A stretch of 63,858 nt of DNA from Monoglobus sp964617455 (GTDB lineage Bacteria > Bacillota > Clostridia > Monoglobales > Monoglobaceae): positions 1 through 63,858 of the forward strand of contig CAZTYF010000010.1 of the NCBI GenBank assembly GCA_964617455.1, read 5' to 3'. Position numbers and translations under genes: made by a program. Below the pieces are notes generated by a model. It had not been told where the DNA came from. It ran no database searches and saw only the letters and a list, made by a program, of their open reading frames with translations. Below, piece by piece: positions 51,225-59,376 of the stretch; the stretch's first letter is position 1; each line of letters starts with the position of its first letter.

Positions 51225-51959
51225 ATGAAAGAGGAACTGTATACCATACCGGTGAATGAAGCGCTTGAGCAGGATGGGGAATGCCTGTTCTGCACACTCA
51301 ACAAAAAACTGGAATCGGATATCCTGAACTATATCTTGGGTCCCTCCTATATGGAAGAGGATATCAGAGCGGAAACCGATAAATTGGGTTTTTGCAAAAA
51401 GCATTACTCACAGATGTACGGTGAGCAAAACCGTCTCGGGGTTGCCTTGATGGCAAGCACCCACCTTAAACACATCCGCAGTGAGCTCCAAAAAGCCTTG
51501 GAGCAAGAGATGTCACAGAAGCCCGCCAAAAAAAGCCTGTTCAAGAAAACCGAGGACAGCGACTCTCCCGCAGAGGTGTTTCTGACGGAACTTGAAAACG
51601 GCTGCTATGCCTGCAATCGTATGGAAAACCGTATGAAAAGCTATATCGGCACTTTTTTCCATCTCTGGAAAAAGGAGCCGGAATTCATTGAGAAAATCAA
51701 AAATTCGAAGGGCTTTTGTCTTGAGCATTTCAATATGCTCTTAAGAGAGGGGAAAAAGAGACTCGATTCGGACAAATACGGGGAGTTCCTGTCCGTCGTT
51801 GCACCCCTTGAGATGAAACAGTTAGACATTCTCCAAGAGGATGTGGACTGGTTTATACAGAAATTCGACTATCGCTTCAAGGATGAGCCCTGGAAAAATT
51901 CCAAAGATGCCCTGCCAAGAACCATAAGCCGTCTTGCTGCCATAGAAGTGGAGGATTAG
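51225..51959 (+). CDS. DUF6062-like protein with two Cys/His clusters
   Basis: A 244-residue soluble protein of unknown function. It contains two similar halves, each with a CxxC pair followed by GFCxxH: CLFC near 20 with GFCKKHY near 56, and CYAC near 130 with GFCLEHF near 165. The spacing suggests a duplicated metal-binding fold, most simply zinc. There are no membrane helices. The ATG at 51225 has GGGAGTGAG 8 bases upstream, favoured over a GTG at 51213. It lies 15 bp after mntP and 2 bp before nnrE, so all three probably share a transcript. A link to metal handling is a guess from this context. Confidence 0.7.
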   Translation: MKEELYTIPVNEALEQDGECLFCTLNKKLESDILNYILGPSYMEEDIRAETDKLGFCKKHYSQMYGEQNRLGVALMASTHLKHIRSELQKALEQEMSQKPAKKSLFKKTEDSDSPAEVFLTELENGCYACNRMENRMKSYIGTFFHLWKKEPEFIEKIKNSKGFCLEHFNMLLREGKKRLDSDKYGEFLSVVAPLEMKQLDILQEDVDWFIQKFDYRFKDEPWKNSKDALPRTISRLAAIEVED

Positions 51960-51961
51960 CT

Positions 51962-52612
51962 ATGCGAATCGTAAGCACCGCCGAAATGAAGGAAATCGAA
52001 AAGTCCGCAAACGAACGGGGGATATCCTATTATGATATGATGGAAAGAGCAGGCAGGGGCACTGCGGAATATATAAAAGCCAATACCAAAAATTTCGAAA
52101 CCAAACTGTGTCTTGTGGTTGCAGGCACCGGAAATAACGGAGGCGACGGCTATGCGGCGGCTCGGTATCTGAAAGAAATGGGGGGCATCCCCATGATTAT
52201 GATGGCATCGGGACCTCCGAAAACCCCGGACGCCATAAAGAACTTTGAGCTTGCGAAAGATATGGGAATCGAAATTCTCCTCTATGACCCCAAGGTGAGC
52301 GCCTCGGTCATATACGGCTGCGATGTTATTGCGGACTGTGTGTTTGGCACGGGCTTTCACGGCGAACTTCGGGAAAATATAAAATCCCTCTTTGAAACAA
52401 TCAACGACAGCGATGCCGAGAAATTTGCGGTGGATGTCCCAAGCGGTGTGTCCGACTCCGGTGTCCCTTCGGAGGGTGCCATCAAAGCGGACCATACGAT
52501 TGCCATTCAATATATGAAAAATGCGCATATTTCCGCCCCGGAGCAATGCGGGAGAATCAAGGTTTTGGATATAGGAATCGGAACCGAAAATGCTCAATCC
52601 CAAACCGAATGA
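51962..52612 (+). CDS. nnrE: NAD(P)H-hydrate epimerase (YjeF N-terminal domain only)
   Basis: Epimerises damaged R-NAD(P)H hydrate so that the partner dehydratase can repair it. The 216-residue product has the YjeF_N fold: MRIVSTAEMKEIEKSA at the start, AGTGNNGGDGYAAARYL near 56-72, DCVFGTGFHGELR near 125 and AVDVPSGVSDSG near 155. Most bacteria have this fused to the dehydratase NnrD; here the protein stops after the epimerase domain and NnrD is not in the window. It starts 2 bp after the preceding gene. Confidence 0.9.
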   Translation: MRIVSTAEMKEIEKSANERGISYYDMMERAGRGTAEYIKANTKNFETKLCLVVAGTGNNGGDGYAAARYLKEMGGIPMIMMASGPPKTPDAIKNFELAKDMGIEILLYDPKVSASVIYGCDVIADCVFGTGFHGELRENIKSLFETINDSDAEKFAVDVPSGVSDSGVPSEGAIKADHTIAIQYMKNAHISAPEQCGRIKVLDIGIGTENAQSQTE

Positions 52613-52636
52613 AATTTGCCGTTGTTTTCAAAACAA

Positions 52637-52666
52637 GTCCGGCAAGGGCTTCGGGCCCTGCCGGAC
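52637..52666 (-). terminator. Terminator after the gat-amylase operon
   Basis: GTCCGGCAAGGGC and GCCCTGCCGGAC pair with one bulge around a TTCG-type loop. On the minus strand TTGTTTTG follows. It also stands after nnrE on the plus strand. Confidence 0.7.
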
Positions 52667-52697
52667 AAATAATTTCAATATTGTACTGTTTTCTTTG

Positions 52698-54008
52698 TTA
52701 TTTTTCCATTTTCCAATATTGCACGCTGTAGGGCGGGAGTTCACTTCCGCCGCCAAAGTCGTGGGTTTTGCCGGTAATCAAATCGACGGCCGTGCCGCAG
52801 CCTGCGTCAAAGTGGGCGGTATAGGGGGCGCCGTCGATATTTACCGCAACCAACACCCGCTCGGTTTCCGACTTGCGCTCAAATACGGCCTGCAGATTGG
52901 TGAGGACCACCGAGCGAAATTCCCCGAAACAGAGGGCTTCGGAGTCCTTATGGGCCTTGGCAAGCTTTGATATGAATTCCGTCAGGGAATTGTATACGGG
53001 CTTCTCAAAGGAAGGCCTCAAAGCAGGGTCGCCATCCTCTTTTTTCCCGTGGGCGCCCCACTCGCTGCCGTAGTATATACAGGGCACGCCGGGCATTCCG
53101 AACAGAACACCGTATATCAAAGGCAGTTTCTTTTCGTCGGTGAGTATATCGGCAACCCGAGTTACATCATGGTTATCAACAAAGGAAAGCAGGTGTTTGC
53201 CCCGGTAGAGGCACCAGGTATCCGGTCCGAATTGACGAATCAGGGAATGTACAATCTCGAACATATTCAGGGAGTTCATGCTCGAATAGAGGCCTTTATA
53301 GCACTCATAGTTTGTGCAGCTGTGGAGCTTGTCGTCGGATACGAACAGATTGTAGTCGCCTCGGAGCACTTCTCCTATAAGCACAAAATCGTCTTTGAGA
53401 CCGTCGCAGTGCCGACGCAGGGTCTTTATAAAGTCCGGATCCAGGCAATAGGCCACATCGAGGCGCAGACCGTCAATACCGAATTCCTCAACCCAGTAAT
53501 CAACGCAGTCCAGCAAATAATTTACAACTTCGGGATTGCGGAGATTGAGCTTTACCAATTCAAAATGGCCCTCCCAGCCTTCATACCAAAAGCCGTCCCT
53601 GTAATTGCTGTCGCCGTCAAAGCTTATTTGGAACCAGTCCTTATACCGGGAGTAGGTTTTGTTCTCGATAACATCCCTAAAGGCCCAAAATCCCCGTCCC
53701 ACATGGTTGAACACTCCGTCCAACACGATTTTGATTCCGTTCTCCCGAAGAGCATTGCAGACCTCTTTGAAATCCTCGTTGTTTCCCAAACGACAGTCGA
53801 TTTTTCTGTAATCCTTGGTGTCGTATCCGTGATTGTCCGATTCGAATATAGGCGAAAAATACACGGCATTGCATCCCACAGCCTTGATGTGGGGAATCCA
53901 GTCAATCACCTTCTTAATTCTGTTTTGCCGGATCCCGTCATTTGAGGCGGGTGCACCGCAAAATCCCAAAGGATATATCTGATAAAATACGCTTTTTTCA
54001 AACCACAT
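52698..54008 (-). CDS. Alpha-amylase family glycoside hydrolase (GH13)
   Basis: A 436-residue intracellular GH13 enzyme with no signal peptide. The conserved regions are DGVFNHVG near 110, GLRLDVAY with the nucleophile Asp near 190, LIGEV with the acid/base Glu near 225, and FVDNHDVTR near 280; a small C-terminal beta domain follows. GH13 enzymes act on alpha-glucans or related oligosaccharides; exact specificity (cyclomaltodextrinase, amylase or glucosidase) is not clear. The ATG at 54008 has GGGAGG 7 bases upstream. It begins 14 bp after the exonuclease gene and ends the gat operon. Confidence 0.88.
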   Translation of the reverse strand: MWFEKSVFYQIYPLGFCGAPASNDGIRQNRIKKVIDWIPHIKAVGCNAVYFSPIFESDNHGYDTKDYRKIDCRLGNNEDFKEVCNALRENGIKIVLDGVFNHVGRGFWAFRDVIENKTYSRYKDWFQISFDGDSNYRDGFWYEGWEGHFELVKLNLRNPEVVNYLLDCVDYWVEEFGIDGLRLDVAYCLDPDFIKTLRRHCDGLKDDFVLIGEVLRGDYNLFVSDDKLHSCTNYECYKGLYSSMNSLNMFEIVHSLIRQFGPDTWCLYRGKHLLSFVDNHDVTRVADILTDEKKLPLIYGVLFGMPGVPCIYYGSEWGAHGKKEDGDPALRPSFEKPVYNSLTEFISKLAKAHKDSEALCFGEFRSVVLTNLQAVFERKSETERVLVAVNIDGAPYTAHFDAGCGTAVDLITGKTHDFGGGSELPPYSVQYWKMEK

Positions 54009-54022
54009 AACAAAACCTCCCA

Positions 54023-54550
54023 TTACTGTTTTTCGGAATCGGGTTTTTTCATCTTGCTCATCTTCAAAAAACACTGTGCGGTTGCTTCGGCATCATAGAG
54101 CGCCCTGTGAGGATGTCTGTTATCTATTCCCAAACGCTCACAGAGAATTTTCAAATTGTGCTTCGCTTCCTCGGGATATAATTCCTTGGACATTTTAAGG
54201 GTATCGCGGGTTTCATTCCCGAATTTCATATGATACTTCTTGGCAACGGTGTTTAAAAATTTCAGGTCATAGCTCACATCGTGCCCCACCAAAATCGCAT
54301 CTCCGCAGAACTTCTTAAAATCTTTGAGAACAGCCTTGGATGCGGGCATATTTTTTACCATTTCGTTTGTAATACCGGTGATTCCGGTGATTATTTCGGG
54401 TATGTCATATCCCGGGTTGACAAGCTGTGCGAATCGCTCTGTTATCTTGCCGCCTCGGAGTTTAACCGCACCTATTTCCAAAAGCTCCTTATCGGTTGCA
54501 TCGGTGCAAACCGTTTCCAAGTCGAAAACAACGTAAGTCTTTTCCGTCAT
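54023..54550 (-). CDS. DnaQ-like 3'-5' exonuclease
   Basis: A 175-residue DEDDh exonuclease domain protein. ExoI is VVFDLET near 7-13 (two metal-binding acids), ExoII is GHDVSYDLKFL near 88, and ExoIII is HRALYDAEAT near 147. It resembles the exonuclease domain of PolC and stand-alone epsilon-like proteins; its partner is unknown. It may proofread for DnaE, which has no exonuclease, but this is speculation. It overlaps the gatB end by 4 bp, so it is translated with the gat genes. Confidence 0.87.
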   Translation of the reverse strand: MTEKTYVVFDLETVCTDATDKELLEIGAVKLRGGKITERFAQLVNPGYDIPEIITGITGITNEMVKNMPASKAVLKDFKKFCGDAILVGHDVSYDLKFLNTVAKKYHMKFGNETRDTLKMSKELYPEEAKHNLKILCERLGIDNRHPHRALYDAEATAQCFLKMSKMKKPDSEKQ

Positions 54551-55980
54551 TTATTCACTTCCCGATTGAGAATCCTGTTCACAACGCCCGGGTCCCCTTT
54601 GCCTTTGAGTTCCTTCATACATTGGCCCATCAAGAAACCGATTGCTTTTTTATTTCCGGATTTGTAATCCTCAATGGCCTTGGGATTGTTGTCGATGACC
54701 TTTTTAACAACCTCCGAAACAAGTCCCTCATCGCTGACCTGCTCCAAGTTGTTTTCTTTGACATATTTTTCCACATCCAAGTCCTCTTTGAAAGCGATTG
54801 CGAAAATCTCTTTGGCCTTGTTGCGGTTTATTGTCTTTTTCTCAACGAGATTTATCAGCGTTGCCAAGGCTTTCGGGGTGAGCTCCATATCTTTTGCCTC
54901 GATTCCCTCATCACCCAGTTTGCGCATAAGTTCACCCATAATCCAGTTGGAAACTTCCTTCGGCTTCCCGCAGAGAGCGGTTGTCTCCTCAAAAAAGTCC
55001 GCAAGAGCCTTTTGGCTTGTGATTATGCCCGAATCATACTCCGGGAGTCCCAGCTCCTTGATATACCGCTCCTTTTTGGCATCCGCCAATTCGGGCAGGC
55101 TGTTTTTCACGGAGTTATACCACTCGTCGTCAATATCGATGGGAGGAATATCAGGCTCGGGGAAATATCTGTAGTCCTGGGCGTTTTCCTTGCTGCGCAT
55201 AGCGTAGCTCTTATCCTTGTTATCATCCCAGCGGCGGGTTTCCTGAATAACCTTGCCACCCCGCTCAAGAACATCCGCCTGGCGTTTTGACTCGAACTTA
55301 ATCGCCTTGCCGATGGCCTTGAATGAGTTCAGGTTTTTCATCTCCGTTCGGGTTCCCAACTCCTTGGAATCCGTCTGTCTCACCGAAAGGTTTACATCGG
55401 CCCGCATAGAGCCCTCCTGCATTTTGCAATCGGAAACACCCAAATATTCCAAGGTGGATTTGAGCTTGGTAAGGTATGCAATAACCTCTTCGGCACTTCG
55501 GAAGTCGGGCTCGCTCACTATTTCGATAAGGGGAACGCCGCAGCGGTTATAGTCACACTTGGTCTCGTCATTGAATTCGTCGTGAATAAGCTTGCCTGCA
55601 TCCTCTTCCATATGGATTTCGTGAATTCTTATATCCTTTTTAACCCCGTCCTCGGTCTCAATGGGCACTCTGCCGTTTCGGCATATGGGCAAATAGAGCT
55701 GAGAAATCTGATAAGCCTTCGGCAGGTCGGGGTAAAAGTAGTTCTTTCGGTCGAATTTGTTATATCGGGTAATTTCACAGTTGAGGGCAATACCCGCTTT
55801 CATTGCGAAGTTCACCACCTGCCTGTTCACAACCGGCAATGTGCCGGGCATTCCCGTGCAAATAGGGCAGCAGTGGGTGTTGGGCTCACCGCCGAACTCG
55901 GTGGTGCAGGAACAGAATATCTTCGATTTGGTCGCCAGCTCCACGTGAACTTCAAGACCCATTACGGTTTCCCAAGCCAT
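54547..55980 (-). CDS. gatB: Aspartyl/glutamyl-tRNA amidotransferase subunit B
   Basis: Works with GatA and GatC to turn Glu-tRNA-Gln (and often Asp-tRNA-Asn) into Gln-tRNA-Gln, activating the aminoacyl group with ATP. The 477-residue product starts WETVMGLEVHVELATKSKIFC, has CPICTGMPGTLPV near 38, the GVPLIEIVSEPD motif near 148, and a C-terminal YqeY-like helical tail (about 390-477). It starts 1 bp after the gatA stop. Confidence 0.96.
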   Translation of the reverse strand: MAWETVMGLEVHVELATKSKIFCSCTTEFGGEPNTHCCPICTGMPGTLPVVNRQVVNFAMKAGIALNCEITRYNKFDRKNYFYPDLPKAYQISQLYLPICRNGRVPIETEDGVKKDIRIHEIHMEEDAGKLIHDEFNDETKCDYNRCGVPLIEIVSEPDFRSAEEVIAYLTKLKSTLEYLGVSDCKMQEGSMRADVNLSVRQTDSKELGTRTEMKNLNSFKAIGKAIKFESKRQADVLERGGKVIQETRRWDDNKDKSYAMRSKENAQDYRYFPEPDIPPIDIDDEWYNSVKNSLPELADAKKERYIKELGLPEYDSGIITSQKALADFFEETTALCGKPKEVSNWIMGELMRKLGDEGIEAKDMELTPKALATLINLVEKKTINRNKAKEIFAIAFKEDLDVEKYVKENNLEQVSDEGLVSEVVKKVIDNNPKAIEDYKSGNKKAIGFLMGQCMKELKGKGDPGVVNRILNREVNK

Positions 55981-55981
55981 A

Positions 55982-57475
55982 CTACTCCGCCTCCTTTCCG
56001 AATTTCATCGGGGATTTTTTGTGATAATCGGTTATCTGCTGGTATGCATATGCGGCATTGAGTATTACACGGTCTCCCAAGGGTGCACCCACAAGCTGGG
56101 CGCCTATGGGCAAGCCCTTATCGTCAAAGCCGCAAGGAATCGATATTCCCGGAAGGCCTGCCAAATTGACCGAAACGGTGTATATGTCCGACAGATACAT
56201 CTTGAGTGGGTCGGACAAACTCTCTCCCAATTTGGGAGCCGTTGAAGGAGACGCCGGGAACAGGATAATGTCATATTTTTGATAGGCTCGGTCAAAGGCT
56301 TCTTTGATTAGGGCCTTTACCTGAAGGGCCTTTTTGTAGTAGGCATCATAGTATCCGGTTGACAGAGCAAAGGTGCCCAACATAATTCTCCGCTTAACCT
56401 CCTCGCCGAAGCCCTCGCTGCGGGTTTTCATATATAGGTCGGTCAAATCCTCGTATCCCTGGGCGCGGAAGCCGTACTTCACACCGTCAAAACGGGACAG
56501 ATTCGAGCTTGCCTCGGCCGCAGCTATGATATAGTAGGTGGGAACGGCATAGTCTATAAGGGGCATATCAAATTCCTCGGTCTCCCCGCCGACGGATTTC
56601 AAAACCTCCGCCACCTCAAGGACGGCGGATTTGACTTGGGGATTCAAACCGTCTCCGAAGCATTGCTTGGGGATTCCGATTTTGAGCCCTTTCACATCAC
56701 CGTCCAAGCTTTTGAGATAGCTTCCCCAATCAATATCAAGGGATGTGCCGTCCATTTCGTCTTTTCCGCAAATTATGTCAAGGATTGCCGCGCAGTCTGC
56801 GGCATCTTTCGCAACAGGTCCTATCTGGTCCAAGGATGAGGCGTATGCGATGAGCCCGTAGCGGGATACGGCGCCGTAGGTGGGCTTCATTCCCGTCACC
56901 CCGCAAAAAGAGGCGGGCTGCCTTATGCTTCCCCCCGTATCCGAGCCCAGGGCGCACACGGCTTCCCCGGCTGCAACGGCCGCCGCAGCTCCGCTGGAAG
57001 AACCGCCCGTTACGCAGCCCAAATTCCAGGGATTTTTGGTCTCGCCGTAGAAAGAGGTCTCTCCCGTGCTTCCCATGGCAAACTCGTCCATATTGAGTTT
57101 GCCCACAATCACCGCACCGGCGGCCTCCAACTTGTTTATAACCGTTGCGTTGTAAGGAGGTTTAAAATCTCCCAATATTTTCGACGCACAGGAGGTTTTG
57201 ATCCCTTTGGTGCAGATATTGTCCTTGATTGCAATCGGGACACCTGCCAAAGGGGAATCCTCAAGTTCACCGGCATCGATTTTGGCCTGAACCTCATGGG
57301 CCCGCTCCAAAGCCTCGTTTTCCAAAACCGTGATGTAGGCGTTTATTCCGCCTGCCGAAGAGGGGTCCTTTTTCTTTATTTCCTCAAGGACGGCCCGAGT
57401 CGCATCTGCGGCCTTAACCTCGCCCTTTTTTATTTTCGCACCTATTTCAAGGGCGGTCATTTCGGTAATATTCAT
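55982..57475 (-). CDS. gatA: Aspartyl/glutamyl-tRNA amidotransferase subunit A
   Basis: Amidase subunit that frees ammonia from glutamine. The 497-residue product has the amidase-signature triad: Lys in VPIAIKDNI near 81, and the GGSSSGAAAAVAAGEA serine-rich region near 155 with SDTGGSIRQPA near 178 supplying the cis-Ser and nucleophile Ser. The ATG at 57475 has AAAGGAAA upstream. It lies 26 bp after gatC. Confidence 0.96.
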   Translation of the reverse strand: MNITEMTALEIGAKIKKGEVKAADATRAVLEEIKKKDPSSAGGINAYITVLENEALERAHEVQAKIDAGELEDSPLAGVPIAIKDNICTKGIKTSCASKILGDFKPPYNATVINKLEAAGAVIVGKLNMDEFAMGSTGETSFYGETKNPWNLGCVTGGSSSGAAAAVAAGEAVCALGSDTGGSIRQPASFCGVTGMKPTYGAVSRYGLIAYASSLDQIGPVAKDAADCAAILDIICGKDEMDGTSLDIDWGSYLKSLDGDVKGLKIGIPKQCFGDGLNPQVKSAVLEVAEVLKSVGGETEEFDMPLIDYAVPTYYIIAAAEASSNLSRFDGVKYGFRAQGYEDLTDLYMKTRSEGFGEEVKRRIMLGTFALSTGYYDAYYKKALQVKALIKEAFDRAYQKYDIILFPASPSTAPKLGESLSDPLKMYLSDIYTVSVNLAGLPGISIPCGFDDKGLPIGAQLVGAPLGDRVILNAAYAYQQITDYHKKSPMKFGKEAE

Positions 57476-57501
57476 ACTGTTTTCCTTTCTGCCTCCGAAT
57501 G

Positions 57502-57789
57502 TCATTCAACCGTTCTGGGCACGATGATGGCCTCATCGTCGGCCTTGGGAGCGTTTTTGAGCAATTCCCCTCTGTCGTATCCGGGCCTTACCACGTCGTC
57601 CCGCATTACGTTTTTAACCGCAAAGGCGTGAGACATGGGCTCAACTCCCTCCGTGTCAATGTTGTTGAGAATGTCCATATAGCCGATAATTTCGCCCAAT
57701 CCCTTGCGTACGGTTTCCGCCTCGTCCTCACTCACCTTGAGCCTGGACAGCTCCGCCACATAAGAGACCATCTCTTTGGTAATTTCCAT
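57502..57789 (-). CDS. gatC: Aspartyl/glutamyl-tRNA amidotransferase subunit C
   Basis: Small helical subunit of 95 residues that wraps GatA and GatB. It begins MEITKEMVSYVAELSRLKVSE, the usual family start, and ends with the RDDVVRPGYDRGELLKNAP region typical of GatC. First gene of the minus-strand operon gatC-gatA-gatB-exonuclease-amylase. Confidence 0.94.
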   Translation of the reverse strand: MEITKEMVSYVAELSRLKVSEDEAETVRKGLGEIIGYMDILNNIDTEGVEPMSHAFAVKNVMRDDVVRPGYDRGELLKNAPKADDEAIIVPRTVE

Positions 57790-57837
57790 AATATCACTCT
57801 CTCTATGTCTTTGGATTTAAATATACAAATCAAGTAA

Positions 57838-57866
57838 ATTATAGCAAAGCCGGGATTTTTTGTCAA
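57838..57866 (-). promoter_or_regulatory. Promoter of the gat operon
   Basis: Minus strand: TTGACA (57866-57861), 17 bases, TATAAT (57843-57838), both perfect consensus, about 48 bp before gatC. Confidence 0.88.
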
Positions 57867-57944
57867 TCTTTTTATATCGCAATTTATACCCGGCCGTCCC
57901 TTTGAGCGGGCATTGCAAAAATTTAAAAAATATTTAAAAAAACG

Positions 57945-57973
57945 TTGCATTTTCGGTAATGTTAATGTAAACT
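57945..57973 (+). promoter_or_regulatory. Promoter of purD
   Basis: TTGCAT (57945-57950), 17 bases, TAAACT (57968-57973). The leader of about 95 nt holds a GC-rich hairpin in 57998-58026 (CGGGGCCGAA with TTCGG and CCCCG). Confidence 0.55.
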
Positions 57974-58074
57974 GTTTAGAGAACTCGGGGTGTTTGAGAA
58001 CCCGGGGCCGAATTTCGGCGCCCCGAAACGCACCCGAAAATTCTTTGAATTTTATTACGGGAGGAGATTTGGAT

Positions 58075-59334
58075 ATGAAAGTATTGGTTATCGGAGGAGG
58101 CGGCAGGGAACACGCCATTGTATGGAAGCTCAGCCAAAGCGGCAAGGTGGACAAAATCTACTGTGCTCCGGGCAATGCCGGCATATCGGAACTTGCCGAA
58201 TGTGTTGACATCGATGTTATGGATTTTGAAAAACAAACCGAATTTGCTCTGAAAAACCACATAGACCTGACGGTTGTGACCCCGGATGACCCCTTGGCGG
58301 CGGGAGCGGTTGATGCTTTTGAGGCAAAAGGCTTAAGAGCCTTCGGTCCCAACAAGGCGGCGGCCGTTATCGAATCCAGCAAGGCCTATGCCAAGGATAT
58401 GATGAAAAAATACGGCATACCCACCGCGGACTATGAGATATTTTCCGACAGCGCCTCGGCCATCGAATACATCAAAAAGCAAAACAAATTCCCCACGGTG
58501 GTAAAGGCAGACGGTTTGGCACTCGGCAAAGGTGTAATTATCGCCGATACCTTGGCCGAAGCGGAGGCTGCCGTTCACAATATTATGGACGACAAAATAT
58601 TCGGCGCCGCAGGGGGCAAGGTTGTTATCGAAGAATTCCTGACCGGCCCGGAAATTTCCGTTTTGACCTTCACCGACGGCAAAACCATAAAACCCATGGT
58701 CTCCGCCCGGGACCACAAAAGGGCCTATGATCGGGACGAGGGTCCCAACACCGGCGGGATGGGAACATTATCGCCCAGCCCCGTCTACACTGAGGATGTG
58801 GCGGAAGAATGTATGAAAAACATCTTCCTCCCCACCGTCGATGCCATGAATAAAGAGGGCAGGACATTTAAGGGAGTGCTGTATTTCGGATTGATGAAGA
58901 CATCGGAGGGTGTCAAGGTTATTGAATATAACTGCCGTTTCGGAGACCCGGAGACGCAGGTTGTGCTGCCTCGGCTGAAGAGCGACTTATTTGACATATT
59001 TGAAGCCGTAATTCAAGGGAACCTTGCCGATGTTGACATTGAATGGTCCGACGATGCCTGCGCCTGTGTTGTTATGGCATCGGGAGGATATCCGAAATCC
59101 TATGAAAAAGGCTACAAAATAGACGGCATCAAGCAAGCGGAAAGCTTGGGCGCCACCGTGTTCCATGCGGGCACCAAAATGTCGGGAACCGATGTGCTCA
59201 CAAACGGCGGAAGAGTTTTGGGAGTTACCGCCATGGGCGCCGACCTTGACGAAGCGGTAAAAAAAGCCTATGAATACGTAGACCTTATACACTTTAAAGA
59301 CGCCCACTTCAGGCATGATATAGGCATTAAGTAA
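58075..59334 (+). CDS. purD: Phosphoribosylamine--glycine ligase
   Basis: Second step of purine synthesis, joining glycine to phosphoribosylamine with ATP. The 419-residue ATP-grasp enzyme starts MKVLVIGGGGREHAIVWKL, has KADGLALGKGVI near 143, the DHKRAYDRDEGPNTGGMG motif near 213-230, and NCRFGDPETQVVLPRL near 285. The ATG at 58075 behind GGGAGGAG is chosen; the frame continues upstream without a plausible start. No other pur gene is in the window; carB follows after 42 bp. Confidence 0.96.
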   Translation: MKVLVIGGGGREHAIVWKLSQSGKVDKIYCAPGNAGISELAECVDIDVMDFEKQTEFALKNHIDLTVVTPDDPLAAGAVDAFEAKGLRAFGPNKAAAVIESSKAYAKDMMKKYGIPTADYEIFSDSASAIEYIKKQNKFPTVVKADGLALGKGVIIADTLAEAEAAVHNIMDDKIFGAAGGKVVIEEFLTGPEISVLTFTDGKTIKPMVSARDHKRAYDRDEGPNTGGMGTLSPSPVYTEDVAEECMKNIFLPTVDAMNKEGRTFKGVLYFGLMKTSEGVKVIEYNCRFGDPETQVVLPRLKSDLFDIFEAVIQGNLADVDIEWSDDACACVVMASGGYPKSYEKGYKIDGIKQAESLGATVFHAGTKMSGTDVLTNGGRVLGVTAMGADLDEAVKKAYEYVDLIHFKDAHFRHDIGIK

Positions 59335-59376
59335 TTATCGGCCTCGGGCAAGTATTTGTAAAGGAGAAAACAAACT

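Noticed and set aside
53049..53945. 298-codon plus-strand frame inside the amylase gene
   Set aside because: The opposite strand encodes all GH13 catalytic regions in order; this frame has none.
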